Shown: positions 43,758 to 54,859 of the stretch, piece after piece
Layout of the letters: each line of letters starts with the position of its first letter
How positions within the stretch are numbered: position 1 is the stretch's first letter
Origin: Lunularia cruciata
Lineage: Eukaryota > Streptophyta > Marchantiopsida > Lunulariales > Lunulariaceae
NCBI GenBank assembly: GCA_948567375.1
Contig: OX419760.1
Location: 11,780,001 to 11,844,000 of the forward strand
DNA: 64,000 nt
Direction: 5' to 3'
Translations under genes and position numbers: made by a program
The notes under the pieces: generated by a model
The model's input: only the letters and a program-made list of their open reading frames with translations
What the model was told of the DNA's origin: nothing
The model's database searches: none

Positions 43758-46700
43758 AAAATTTCTTTCTCTATTTCCCACTCTGAGGTTTAGAAATTCA
43801 ACTTTTCGGAATTGGGTCCTCGATCAATCTTCGTAAAGTGATATCTCGTGATACATTCTCCTAATCAGCCATCCCATCCAGCTGCTGTCCAGACGTGAAA
43901 ATCTATCAAGCTACTCTTCCTCCTGACATGTAGCAATCCATGGATACTTTTTTCTGTGATATATGCCGACGACGGGTCGGCGGAAGGTCATCAGTTAAAG
44001 CAGTTAAATTTAAAATTCATACATCGAAATATGGCTTGGGCTGACATTATTCAGCCAGTGCCGGTCCTAGTCAGCGGAAAGCTATGGAGTGAGCTCTCTC
44101 GTTTTTTTAACTGGACGTTTTTATCCCTGTCAGGACAACCCCATTACCCGGCTGTGGTTGGCGGACACCAATGTAGATCAATAGAACTCTAGGAAATAGC
44201 AGACCCAAGTTGTAAGCAGAAGCTGGGTGCCTTCTCGCATTTTTTCAATGTACACAAAGATTCTTCTACATGTGGATAGGATATGCTTCAAAGATGTGGA
44301 TTCTTTGTACATCCCAGATTGTTCAATATACATAGATTCCTGCACATGTCTGGAATATGTTTTGTCCATCTGGGTCCGTGTTATCGTCATAGCTCCTAGA
44401 TAACCAGATATTGCGGAACTTCCGCACAATCTAGCGAGATTGGAAATAGTGCCTGGTACTTGTTCATTACTTGGCTATGACGAATTGGCAGTGCCTATCT
44501 TTTGCAACTACCCACCTGATGAAATTTGCTAATTTTCGTCCAATGCCACAAAGCAAACCAAATTGTCTCTTCGGAGAAATCTAATAAACTCAACTCAACT
44601 TAACAGGTGCAGTTTATCCAGCCTACTTGGCGAGGTACAAGGAACTGGACTCCACGAAAGTGGAATTTTAAGCTCACATTATTGTTCCGACGTACCCTCC
44701 GACAGCGAGACTCGGAGCAGCAGGAATTATGTGGAGCAGAATCACATCAGCGCACATCCGGATTTTCTTTAATGCGACTATAGTACGAGTCGGGAATTTC
44801 TGTCTCTGCACAATCTTTGCATGACCTGTACAATACGGGTTGTTAAGCAAATTCTAGTAAATAACACGTTCTTACGTTATTATAACTGGATTGAAAATAC
44901 GTACAGAGCATGATAATACCAAGTTTCGATTGTACTATATTGACCAAGAACAGTGGGGTGGGTTCGAGTGTTGCAAAGAGCCTCACAGATTGTTCTGCTA
45001 CTTAAGCTGGTAGACCCAGGCAGACAGCAAAATAGTGTTAAGCTGTGTAATATACTGAATCCCTTGTAGAGTCACAATGTCAGCTTTTTCTGTTCATGTC
45101 TGCAGATGTTATAGGGGAACAACCTTGAAAGAGACTTAAAGTAGATAAGGATTAAGGTTCACGCATGCAAATCTGACAATGTTACACACGCGATAACCTT
45201 CAGGACTCTTAGATGCACCTGAGACATACGGACGGTGAGAAATGAAACTACACTCCAAATTGAGCTTAGGAACATCATGAAACAATGCATTCAGGTTAGA
45301 GAGTGTTCTACTACCGCTAGCTTCGGCCCGGTCTCACCGAATATGACTTTCCCTTACCAGCTGCACGTTCTTCAGACATATGAAGTGAGGAATACTGCCA
45401 ATCCCTGACCACGCCCTCATGAGAGTCTTAGATACTAAAGTCACTGGACTTGCGGGACCAAATGCAGGAAACTCACGTATTCCTTCCAGCTCAGAGATGG
45501 GATTTCCTAACTATATGTCTCTGGAGAAATTGAATATAAAATTATGCTGTTCTAAATTGCTGGCTACCTGGCTACCCGACGGTACGAATAGAGCCGTGCA
45601 TGCCACCGGCGAAAGGTGAAAACTCTCAGGGGAACCACTTCTCTTCTGAAAGTGGGCCCCTGATGCACGAACAGCATTGGTGGCAGATCTCCATGACGAT
45701 GGAGTCACCGATACTTCTTTTGAACCTTTGAAAGGAGAACTCCGGTGCGTACTACGAAAGTCACTTAAGGCAAAACACCAAACATAAGCTCTCTCTCTTC
45801 CAAATCAAACCAGATGACTTAAGTAGCCCTAGTAGTAGCCTCCCGGTACTGATTATGTACTGTCGTCCTTTCGAGAAACCATTACTTGTTTGACTGGCAT
45901 TGTTCGGTAAAGTCAAGAGTTCTTGTTTGTATTTAACAGTAATCTTTCGCTATACTCATCATGCTGCTAAGTTCAAACCTTTCCAGAATAAATTAATCAC
46001 AGAGAATCAAGGAAGAAGACAATTGAGGAAGATTGCTTACTTTTGGAGAACAATCGAATATTATGTTATCGAATTGGACAACAATCGAATATAACGAGTA
46101 TTCTGTTTACAGGAAGTAACAATTTGACAGAATCTCAATCTTTTTGTCATTGCTTTGGCGACGACAGTCCACCCGAACATATTGTTTCTATCTAGCCCGT
46201 ACTGCCAAATCATCAAAAAACAATCAGTGACAATTTTTTTAATAATTGACATAATTTGACGCCTTTTCTTTGTTTTATCTGATAGTTTCCCGCTATTATT
46301 GTCAACTACTGTAGCGCTTAACGAAATAAAGATAAATGTGATATAAACTTTTCTCACCTAGGCACTTTGGGCCATGTTTACTTCTATGAGTTGGTCAGGA
46401 GTGAATTAGAAGAGCTTCTGTCCAGTTAAACATTGAGTCATTCACCACAAAGTACCAGTTGTCAGTCCGAGTTTGTGCATTCCTCTTCGTCGTGCAGAGA
46501 TTAGGTTAGTACAATGTCAAATTACCATATAAAGGACTTTAGTGCACCCTTCTTTGCAAATATGACACTACAAGTTCTGTAGCAAACTTACTTGAGCATA
46601 ATGAGAATTTGATCATATTTTATGAGCAGGCTAAGTAGAGCAGCCGTACGACAAATACATACTGCCAGATTCTATTAGTGATTAGTTTACACAACGATGG

Positions 46701-47125
46701 TATTTACTAGTTTCGGATGTTCAATGTATAATATTGACTTATTCTAAGATTTTACAACTCTACATTTCCAGTTCTTGATGCTGGTTCGTCAAACAGGGAC
46801 GATCATTTGTCCTGAAAAAAGTGGCCAGAAATTATTTTATCTGAGTGCCTACAAACACACATCGCTCAATGTACCTAGCTCCCTTTTAACATTGCAATAT
46901 AATGTCAGGTACTGATTTTTCAGCAAATTATCTCAGATACACAATGATACGGTACCCCGACTGAAGTGATCACATTATGTCATTCGGGTGGGATGTCGTG
47001 AAGTCATATTACAGAAACAGATGCTGATGGAGAGTACTAGATTGGACAGAAAACACAATTCTTCACTGCATAGCAGCATATTCAAATTATGGCGATAAGT
47101 ACTGTATTTTACATGGGACCTAAAT
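43758..47125. other. Region between the convergent ENODL genes
   Basis: 3.4 kb without a recognised gene. Scattered short ORFs lack domains. An imperfect duplication lies at 44247-44370 (TCAATRTACAYA.AGATTCYT, period about 78 bp). 45900-46950 is AT-rich. The 3' UTRs of both genes must lie at its ends. Confidence 0.6.
44247..44370. repeat. Imperfect two-copy repeat, also partly self-complementary
   Basis: TCAATGTACACAAAGATTCTTC...ACATGTGG.. and TCAATATACATAGATTCCTGC.ACATGTCTGG are about 78 bp apart. Between them GGATTCTTTGTAC is roughly complementary to GTACACAAAGATTCTT, so a hairpin is possible. Could be a short mobile-element remnant. Confidence 0.4.
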
Positions 47126-48853
47126 CTACAGGAAGACCACGAGAGATGACATGACGCAAGCTACGACGAGCATCACGGCTTGTGTCAAAATCATGGGAGA
47201 GGAGGCCGACGGTGGCGGTGGCGGTGGCGTCGTCGGTGTCTTGGTGCTTGGACTAGTGGGTGTGGTCACGTTGGTGATTGGTAGCTGGGCCTCTGGTGCT
47301 GGGGCTGGTCCTTCAGGAACTGTGTTTTCACAAGTGGACAGACATCACAGCTTCTTTAGAGATGGAGTTCCGGAAGAAAAAGTGGACTACTACAAGGCAT
47401 ATCGAGTGCTAACTATCTACAGGATCAAAGTCTGGTAATATCAGCCTAAGGATAAAATTATGCAACGGTCTCTGAAATTCAAGGGAGAAATATCACCAAA
47501 TAGTTTCTACAAAACCTACTAAACAGAAACTAGACTAGCTTGAAAGCCAGAAATTCAAATGCGTTAGATTCCTACCAGGAGATTTCAGTTGGTAACGTGA
47601 AGGAACAAGCCTAAGCAGAAGGATGAGAATTGATCATGAATTCTAGGGGGATGCAACACTGCGGCTTGTCCCCGATAAAGAACTCCCTCTAGAATGAGAA
47701 CGTGGAATCCCTTTGCTCCATCTTGTCTCTACGGTTCTTACACTCATTTGTTCCCAGGAGCACAATTTGTGCAAGATGTTTCACTTTTGGTGTTCCTATG
47801 TAGCTTTAGTAGTGCCGGGTCCGACCTTTATCTGCGGACCTCCCCATTCCTTAGACTTCTAACAAATTTTCTGCTTATTCAATAAGCCTACTGGACGTTC
47901 GCTCACTTTTTAAATCTGACTTACTGAGTAATAAAGCAATAGAGCCTAGGCCGTGAGCCAGTTCTGATCAATGGGTTGCTCGTCCAAACTAGATGGAAAG
48001 GACACCAGGGCTATACTTCGATGTATCTAGATCTGAAGTATCGAAGACGATCGAGTTTCTAGATTGTTCTGAATTATCTGCTGCCAGTTGAATGTTATCA
48101 ATTCTTTATTAACACAATCATCGAGTGGTAAGTCAATGCGACCGAGGAGACTAATTCTTACCAACAACTTGAGTGATAAGTAACTCGGGGTCGACAGCGT
48201 AGAGGTGGAATTTCTGGCCTTGATGGCAAAACATGGCGCTGGCGAACTCATAGTGACCCTCTGCTGTTAAGATCCACTGTATTGTACATTCCAGTGTGAG
48301 AGTAGGCTTATTCTAACTTTAACTTTACAGAGCAATGCGAACAAAAGAAGATTTAGATTTTAATACGCACATCTATAATCTATTTTCACTAAACATATGC
48401 ATAGGACCATGTACATACAATTGATCATACATACTTGAGAGGATCCAGCGGTGCCATTGTCAAGCATGAACCCTTGAGTGAAGTTGCAATTCTGCCATCC
48501 GTCGAATGTGTCGAAGGTATAGATGTTTTGCTTGTCTACAGTGTAGCTGAAAACTACAGGACAAATATGACCAAGCGAGAACAGATGTGAACATGAGGGA
48601 AAACCGAAGCTAAGGAATCAACCGTTACTGCATTGGTAGTTCATTGAAGATCTAATCAGAGTGCAAACGTACCTAGAACGTCATCCTTATAGAAGGTGTA
48701 TTTCTTGGCCCAAGCATCATAGTCTGCCTGTTCACCGCTGGTCTCATTAGTAAACGTCCATCCCAGTTCATCACCCACCATGTAAGTTTTTGCCCAAGCG
48801 ATCTGAGAAGCGACGCAAAGAGTCACGCAGAGTACGATCCATCTCGGTGCCAT
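47126..48853 (-). CDS. ENODL gene 2: early-nodulin-like, GPI-anchored phytocyanin (4 exons)
   Basis: Minus-strand exons 48853-48673, 48553-48435, 48276-48162 and 47319-47126 (GT..AG, phases 1, 0, 1 as in gene 1), 202 residues. Signal peptide 1-21 (MAPRWIVLCVTLC..., cut after AWA). Phytocyanin domain about 22-130: YMVGDELGW, YDAWAKKYTFYKDDVLVF, C83 (WQNC) and C117 (AMFC) as the disulphide. Copper ligands are lost: Q69, S113 and F116 stand at the His, Cys and His positions. The tail from 139 is Pro/Thr-rich (PAPAPEA, PTSPSTKTPTTPPPPPP), followed by a hydrophobic end (AVMLVVACVMSSLVVFL) fitting a GPI signal. Exon 2 has the same length (119 nt) as in gene 1. I chose the ATG at 48853 because it begins the signal peptide and has a good context (GCCATGG). 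An in-frame ATG at 48988 would add 45 residues. A TATA box lies at 49061-49069. Confidence 0.9.
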
Positions 48854-49060
48854 GGCTGGCAAGCTGGAAATTTGCTGCACCTGTTCTACTGAGAACAAGT
48901 AACAGCGGTTCCTGATTGACGTAACAAGTGAAGCTAGATTAAGTCGAGTACCAATTCTTCTCTGTGTTGCAGACTTCGTCCAGAGCATAATCCTGGAGAC
49001 TGGTGCTCAGATGTTCAATTGAGAGAAATTATGGAGATATATGAATTGCCAAGAGCTCGC

Positions 49061-49070
49061 TTTATATAAG
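49061..49070 (-). promoter_or_regulatory. TATA box of ENODL gene 2
   Basis: CTTATATAAA on the minus strand, about 210 nt before the chosen ATG. Transcription would start near 49030 and give a 5' leader of about 175 nt. Confidence 0.55.
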
Positions 49071-50744
49071 GAAGGCGGAACTACATTATTCTATTCGATA
49101 TCGGTAATATCTGTCAAACCTCATCCTGTTGGCGCGGCAAGCATGCCTAGTAATGCACGAAGTTTAGGCAGCAAATCCCGCTTGTGAGTGTGGGTCCGGT
49201 CCCTTATGCGTCTTGAACGTGCTCTCTCCTATCCTGAGATGCCGGCTGATGGACGAGTTCTTGCTCTGCTTTCGCGTACGATAAGTTGCCGCTTATTTCG
49301 ATACAGTAAGGAGAACTGAGCAATTTCAAAAACCGAGAACGCACTTTGACCGCACGCGTGGAATTCGGCGTAGTGGCAATAACACCATATTGATACTTGA
49401 TGGAATGTAGCAATGCTGTTCTTACGTTTCTGTATCTTCCATTTAGTATTTGGCAGCACTCACGGAGCTGTGTCCATTGCATAAACTGTTTGAGAGAAGG
49501 TTGCTGCGTGAAGTGCGCAAGACTTGGAACTCACATGCAAGTTTGTCCCGTCTTCTATATGTGCAGTGTGAACGTTCCCGGTTTCTTAGAGGACCTTTCA
49601 TGGAGGTCGAATGCTCTTGGGTGGACGTGCCTATCGCGTTGGAGCACTCCCATGTCTCGTGAATCACATTCTAAACCACCAGTTATGCCAACAGTAACAG
49701 TTCAACCTAGCCAAAAAAATTCAAGGTACTGTGCTCAAGTTCTGAGTCTGGATTTGCCATCGGATTTTCCAACCTGCTGAAACGATTCGTACCTTCGAAT
49801 AGGGTGATGCTACACTGACATTCAGTACCATGTTTTCAGTCCCGCCGCGTTATGTTGCCATTAAGTAGGTCAATTTGTTCTCCCGCCTGGCGACTTTGAA
49901 GAAACGGAAGTGAGGCTACATGGCATACTCTCTCCACATTTATGCAATCAAGCGTGAAACTTCGGGTTTTAGTTCTCGATGTCCAAAAGTGAGTCAGTGG
50001 AAGAGGCAAATTAGATCTAATGTTATTCACTTCAGATGCTAACAAGATGATGAGAAGACGAGGCAATTCAAGTCTCGAGTGTGGCCATTTTGACCGACCT
50101 CTTAGAAGAAACTGGCAGCATTTATCGTTCCACTTTTCGAAGGCCATGATCTTGCAACGTATTAATGTCGTTCTTATCTTTGATTTTCTAACTCCAAGAT
50201 CTTAAAGCATGTGTCTCGTTACACTGGAAAGTATAATCCATTTCCCGATAGGATAAGGCTAGGAATTCAGCGTGAAGATCCGGTTTAAGGGATTAGGCAA
50301 CACTAAGAAAGACCACAGGAGACACCTTATTAGTGTAGGGGCCTTCAGGGAGATGCTTGTTCTTCACGAGTACTTTTGAAACCTGAATTGAGCGGAAAGG
50401 TTTGCAATGGTGAAGTCCCACGAATAGATAAGATACTGAGGAGAATCAATCAATCTACCAAGATCGTCCAATGGGACATATACTAAACCTTCTGTCTATA
50501 CCTTTGTTAGCGATGCTTGAGGGTGTTTAGCAACTGCACAGTCGAGTTAGTGAGAATTGGATAATTCAAACACCCCGGCCAAAGAAATTCTGAGCAAACC
50601 AATTTCTAAACATTAATTCTTTACCGGGTAGGTATAATCCATAAAAGTGAAAGCTGTAATTGCATTCTTAAGAAAAAGCTACACATTTCTCCGTGTTCAT
50701 GACCTTGTTTAAAACTGTCTTGAAACTAATGTAAATCTGCACAT
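49071..50744. other. Upstream region of ENODL gene 2, no gene recognised
   Basis: Low-copy sequence with several overlapping short ORFs on both strands between 49200 and 49780, none with a recognisable domain or splice pattern. 50590-50744 is AT-rich. Confidence 0.5.
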
Positions 50745-50752
50745 TAATTATC

Positions 50753-51873
50753 GAGGGAAACTTACCAAAATACCCCTATAAGCTGCAAAAATTACAAAAA
50801 TACTCTCTAGGTTCAAAAATTACACTTACTACCACGTGGCTATGGTTGTATCAATTACGGTCAGATTTACAATACGACCACTTCCCATTCAAAGTTGTTG
50901 ATAATGACAAAGCTGCTATCATATTGCGTCCCCTCCACAAGGCTTTGTTGATATGTGGCTTCCATGCTCGCGTTATAGAAGAGCTAGCAAGAATGCACTG
51001 CAACGGTGCTTGTGAATGGTGTGTGTATGAGGGACTGCGAAGGAATAGAGAAACAAGAGAAACGAACAGTTTGAACTTGTAAGGTACAGTTCTGCACAGT
51101 GAGAAAAAGACGAGAAAAAGACGAGAAAAAGACAACCACGTAGAACACATGAAGGATGGGAAGACCCCATCAAAGCTCACATTGGGAGACAAAAGAGGTA
51201 AATGGAACTAGGTTCCAATGGTGTCGGTATGAGAAATCTGCCATACCGCACCTAATATGTCTAAGCTATTTAGGTCAGAAGGTCTAAAAACTACTAGAGC
51301 ATCCAAAGAAACATCACCTAGTGTGATTGCTTTCCTATGGATTGTACCAACCAATGTTCTCTAGAGAGCAATGGACACATACTGTCTAAAGTATGTTGTA
51401 AAGTATGAGAGTGAGAGTGATTCTCCTTGACATCTAATATGATAAGCTCTCGTGCATTCTCTAACAAATGTGTCAAATGCCGTGTCCATCACTCCATATA
51501 ACTCCAAGGCTAGAGGAACAAAGAGGTGACCTTGTTGCATACCCCTATACTTAGGAGACCTTGCATGTTGCTGCTCCACTCGCCGCCCATCCAAGGGGAT
51601 GAGTAATCAATCCCTCCAAAACTGCATCATGTGTAGGGTTTGTAACCACAACATCCACCACTGTCAGTTGATCATCATAGACCAAGTATAAGTCTGCTCT
51701 TACACATGTCATTTGCAAAGCATACAAATGCTCCCTCCAAGCAAGTTATCCACTCACTTGTGCCCTAGCAGACACTACATCCCTGATGGCATCATGTGTA
51801 GCTATCCTCTGTCCTCCAAAAAGATACTATGGGTATTACAAGGGTACTTTTAGAGGTATTCTGGTAAGTTTCC
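50753..51873. mobile_element. Candidate small inverted-repeat element with 8-bp TSD
   Basis: Terminal inverted repeats of 23 bp, 21 of them identical (GGAAACTTACCARAATACCYCTA): left 50756-50778, right 51851-51873. TAATTATC flanks both sides (50745-50752 and 51874-51881). Size 1.1 kb. An 8-bp TSD is usual for hAT elements. No transposase is visible; the interior holds the minus-strand non-LTR fragment. A chance match of repeats and TSD together is unlikely, but the assignment is inferred. Confidence 0.45.
51060..51800 (-). pseudogene. 3' part of the non-LTR-type ORF, second copy
   Basis: Minus-strand reading: DAIRDVVSARAQVSG, AWREHLYALQMTCVRADLYLV, then VVDVVVTNP, then KYRGMQQGHLFVPLALELYG...FDTFVREC (51594-51361 frame), then IALQRA. 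It matches the blocks of 38504-39682 in order. Downstream on the minus strand come the repeat shared with 40622-40820 and the GAGAAAA tandem units. Stops and frame shifts throughout. Confidence 0.5.
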
Positions 51874-52170
51874 TAATTATCAAACACAAAGAGCACTAAA
51901 ATATACTCAAAACACTTCCTTTGATTATATCTAATTACATGAAATGAAGAATGGATTACTTGCTAGTATGAGACACTATATCCCTTATGGCATCATGGGT
52001 AGTTATCCTCTGTCCTCCAAAAGACACTATGGGTATTACAAGGGTACTTTTAGAGGTATTTTGGTAAGTTTCCTAATTATCAAACACAAAGAGCACTAAA
52101 ATATACTCAAAACACTTCCTTTCATTATATCTAATTACATGAAATGAAGAATGGATTACTTGCTAGTATG
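51770..52170 (+). repeat. 201-bp tandem duplication, two copies
   Basis: Units 51770-51970 and 51971-52170, both AGACACTAYATCCC...TTGCTAGTATG, nearly identical. The duplicated segment carries the right inverted repeat and the TAATTATC flank of the preceding element, so the duplication came after that insertion. Confidence 0.9.
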
Positions 52171-52489
52171 CAAGTTCTAAACTAATGAAACACTTAGATA
52201 TGCTACTTGGCTTTGTTCATTTCTAGACTGCTGCTCTTGAGCAGTGCTCAAGAACTTCTAGACTATGGTGCTAGCATCTTAATGGAATGGAACTTTTTTT
52301 AGTAAAACATCAGACCTATTTATAAGCATTGGGTGCTCTAACTCTAACTAGTGCATTGTAGGGTGCTTCCCAACTTCTATAGTATATAGTAATACTTGTA
52401 CCAACCTTAGCTACCACATGCCACATATACTACCATATGAAAAGCAATTTCAACCCTCACATGCATTGAAGAAATGATTGTACTCTAAT
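52171..52489. other. Short intergenic region with a small palindrome
   Basis: No gene. A 9-bp palindrome TCTTGAGCA-G-TGCTCAAGA lies at 52235-52253. It may include the LTR of the adjacent copia fragment, but no second LTR is present to prove it. Confidence 0.4.
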
Positions 52490-53020
52490 TAAAAATTTTA
52501 ATTTATGAAATTATCTCTTGATAAAGCTTTATAAAAAAGATGCAATCTTTTTTGTTGGTGTTGATATAGCTGAAAAATTTCTCTTGTTTCTCTTGTTGCT
52601 CTCTCATGTAGTGATATTGGATCTTTATGTGCATTGTTTGCTTATAGAATACTAGTTTCACTAGCTTGATAGCACTTTGATTGTAATTGTACACTAGAGT
52701 TGGACAATCTTGTTCAAACTACAGTACCTTAAGTGACTTGTCAAGCCATATTGCTTCCTTGGTAGCTAAATATGCTGCTATATACTATGCTTCTATAGTA
52801 GAAGTAATTGTGAATTTTTTTGTTGTTCTTGAATGCTCCAAGCTCACGAAGAAGTTATTAAACTTCAGGTTCTAGTTCATTGAAGCTTGCTTCAAGCTAT
52901 AAAGGCTCTTTAGCAATCTGAAAAGACTCTTCTACTTTTCAACTTCTTTTTATCCTTATGACTACTCCATCTCCTCATAAATATCTCCATTAAGACAAGC
53001 TATCTTGGTATTAAATTGAG
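52490..53020 (-). pseudogene. Internally deleted Ty1/copia fragment
   Basis: Minus strand. Near 53010-52900 it reads FNTKIACLNGDIYEEM and KSLFRLLKSLYSLKQAS, the start of copia RT (usual form VKTAFLNGDIEEEVYM...KLKKSLYGLKQAP). Then, without the rest of RT, the RNase H end follows: SIVYSSIF near 52790 and NQSAIKLVKLVF...HIKIQYHYMREQ at 52694-52503. The E(+) LTR starts next to it. Confidence 0.7.
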
Positions 53021-53036
53021 CTATCTCTTTGTCTTT

Positions 53037-54694
53037 TGTCATGCCATTTGTAGCGTCGCACCTTGATTGCTCGGACTCTAGAGTAGTAGTGTTGGTAGTC
53101 AAGAGTATTTTGGTAGTTACTCATAGACTACTTGTTGACGGTCAGCTTTTTTGTTTGGGATATTGACTATATAGTTGGGTTTATTGTCACTTAGCACTAT
53201 TCGCACCGTTGGGTGTGCCGTCAATGGGACCATTAGGGTTTGAGACCTAGCTCAAGTCCAAGGGGTATACTTTCAAAGTGTAGCTCTAGAGAGCTCACTT
53301 CTTTGACATTGAGCCTTCAAGTTCCTGGCTATGGTGGACAGAGGCTGGCAAGCATCATCTAGATTCTCTTAGCTAGAGTGGGTGTGGTTTGGCTGTAATC
53401 AATGCCGAGTTGTTGGTAGATTATTGAGTGATATATCAAGTACTGATCTGATTGAGTTTGATTCAAGTTGTGTATACAAACTGATTACACCAAAGAAGTG
53501 AGGTTAGGGGGAAATTGGATGCAGGGACTGAAGGTGTTGGTGGTATCTCCAAGCCTTGCTGATCATTGGTAGCTCAATCGTGGTCTTAAGTTTACTTGAG
53601 AGTGATTTTGTGTGCAAAAGGTCTTTGAATTGATGTAAATTTGGTAGTGAGGTAGATGATGTACAAAAATTTTGAGCAAAGAGAAGCAATTTTAAAGCAA
53701 TAGTTGTGATTTTGAGCTTAGGAGTGAAAGTAGGACCAATTTGGTGCAAGTTGAGCTCAAAAAAGTGAAATTGAAGGTGGAGTTGGGAACCTATCCCCAT
53801 GAATTTGTAATTTGGAGAACCCATCATTTCAATTTGGCTTGAATGCAGAGTTAGTGGAGGATTTGGCAATCAGCCAAATTTAGGGATTTATATTAGATTT
53901 TACATCAGATTTTTGATGGATTTTACATCAAATTTGGCCAAATTTGGAGGATTTTTGCCAGATTTAGAAAGGGTTGAAGTGGCAGATTTTGGCTTGAAAT
54001 GGAGGAGCTTGGCCAGATTTGGAAAGGGTTCAAAGTGGCAAGAAGAAAGGATGCACTTGGCATTTAGAGGCTTTGAGGCATGGTGTTGTGGGCTATAAGA
54101 GGCTACAAAGGCCTAGAAGGGCCAGCAAGTCAACTCGTTGGCGTGATGCTAGCTAGTTTAGAGTAGATTTTTGTCATTGTTTGGCAAAATCTACCCACCC
54201 TGCTAGATTGTGCACAATAGAGTTTGACCCCTAGATCTTTGGTTCTTAGATTGGTGCCCTAGCCAACTGGTCCACCCTCACTTGTTGTCATAGTGATTGT
54301 TCCACTATTATCTATACACTTGTAGCTTTGGCTAGGAGAGATAGTTTGATCCCATCCTTGGTGATCTTGGTAGCTTAGGAAATAGATAACTTATATTATA
54401 TCATATGCCAAATGGTGGCAAAGTAAGTCTAATGTTGATTTATGAGATGGAAGTTTTTTTTAAAGATTTTTTTTGATTGGACCACCTCCATTCTTTGCTT
54501 CTTGTTTGTGCACCATGTTTGTATGAGATGCCCTAACTTTATAGCGTTGGTTCTCTAGTGTGCTCTTGGTAGTGAGTTAGTCAGACTACCTATGTTTCTC
54601 TCTAGTGAGGCAAAAAGTGATGACTTGCAGACTATGAGAGTGCGTGTTGTGATGGTAGGTTATAGGTTGCCTTTTCCCTCTAGTGTATTTATCG
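53037..54694 (+). repeat. 5' LTR of element E(+)
   Basis: About 1.66 kb, TGTCATGCCATTTGTAGC...GTATTTATCG. Homologous to 31346-32936 (direct) and to the pieces at 24956-27502 (inverted). A decayed Met-type primer site (TGGTTAGAGC, 54695-54704) follows. Confidence 0.75.
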
Positions 54695-54859
54695 TGGTTA
54701 GAGCTACATTATGGCTGATATTTGGTTGGTACGTTGGCACTTGGTGGTGTTGGCACTTGGTGGAGTACTTGTGGTGGTTATAGTTATGAGTTGCAGTTCC
54801 TGGTTACTTCGTCACGTTGGAGTTCTTTGAGGATTCTAGCGGAGATAGCATTGCAGTAC

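Noticed and set aside
47151-47438. Gly/Val-rich plus-strand ORF
   Set aside because: Antisense of the Pro-rich exon 4 of ENODL gene 2.
49204-49780. Several overlapping ORFs on both strands
   Set aside because: Six-frame openness in a GC-richer stretch; no frame shows coding features over the others.
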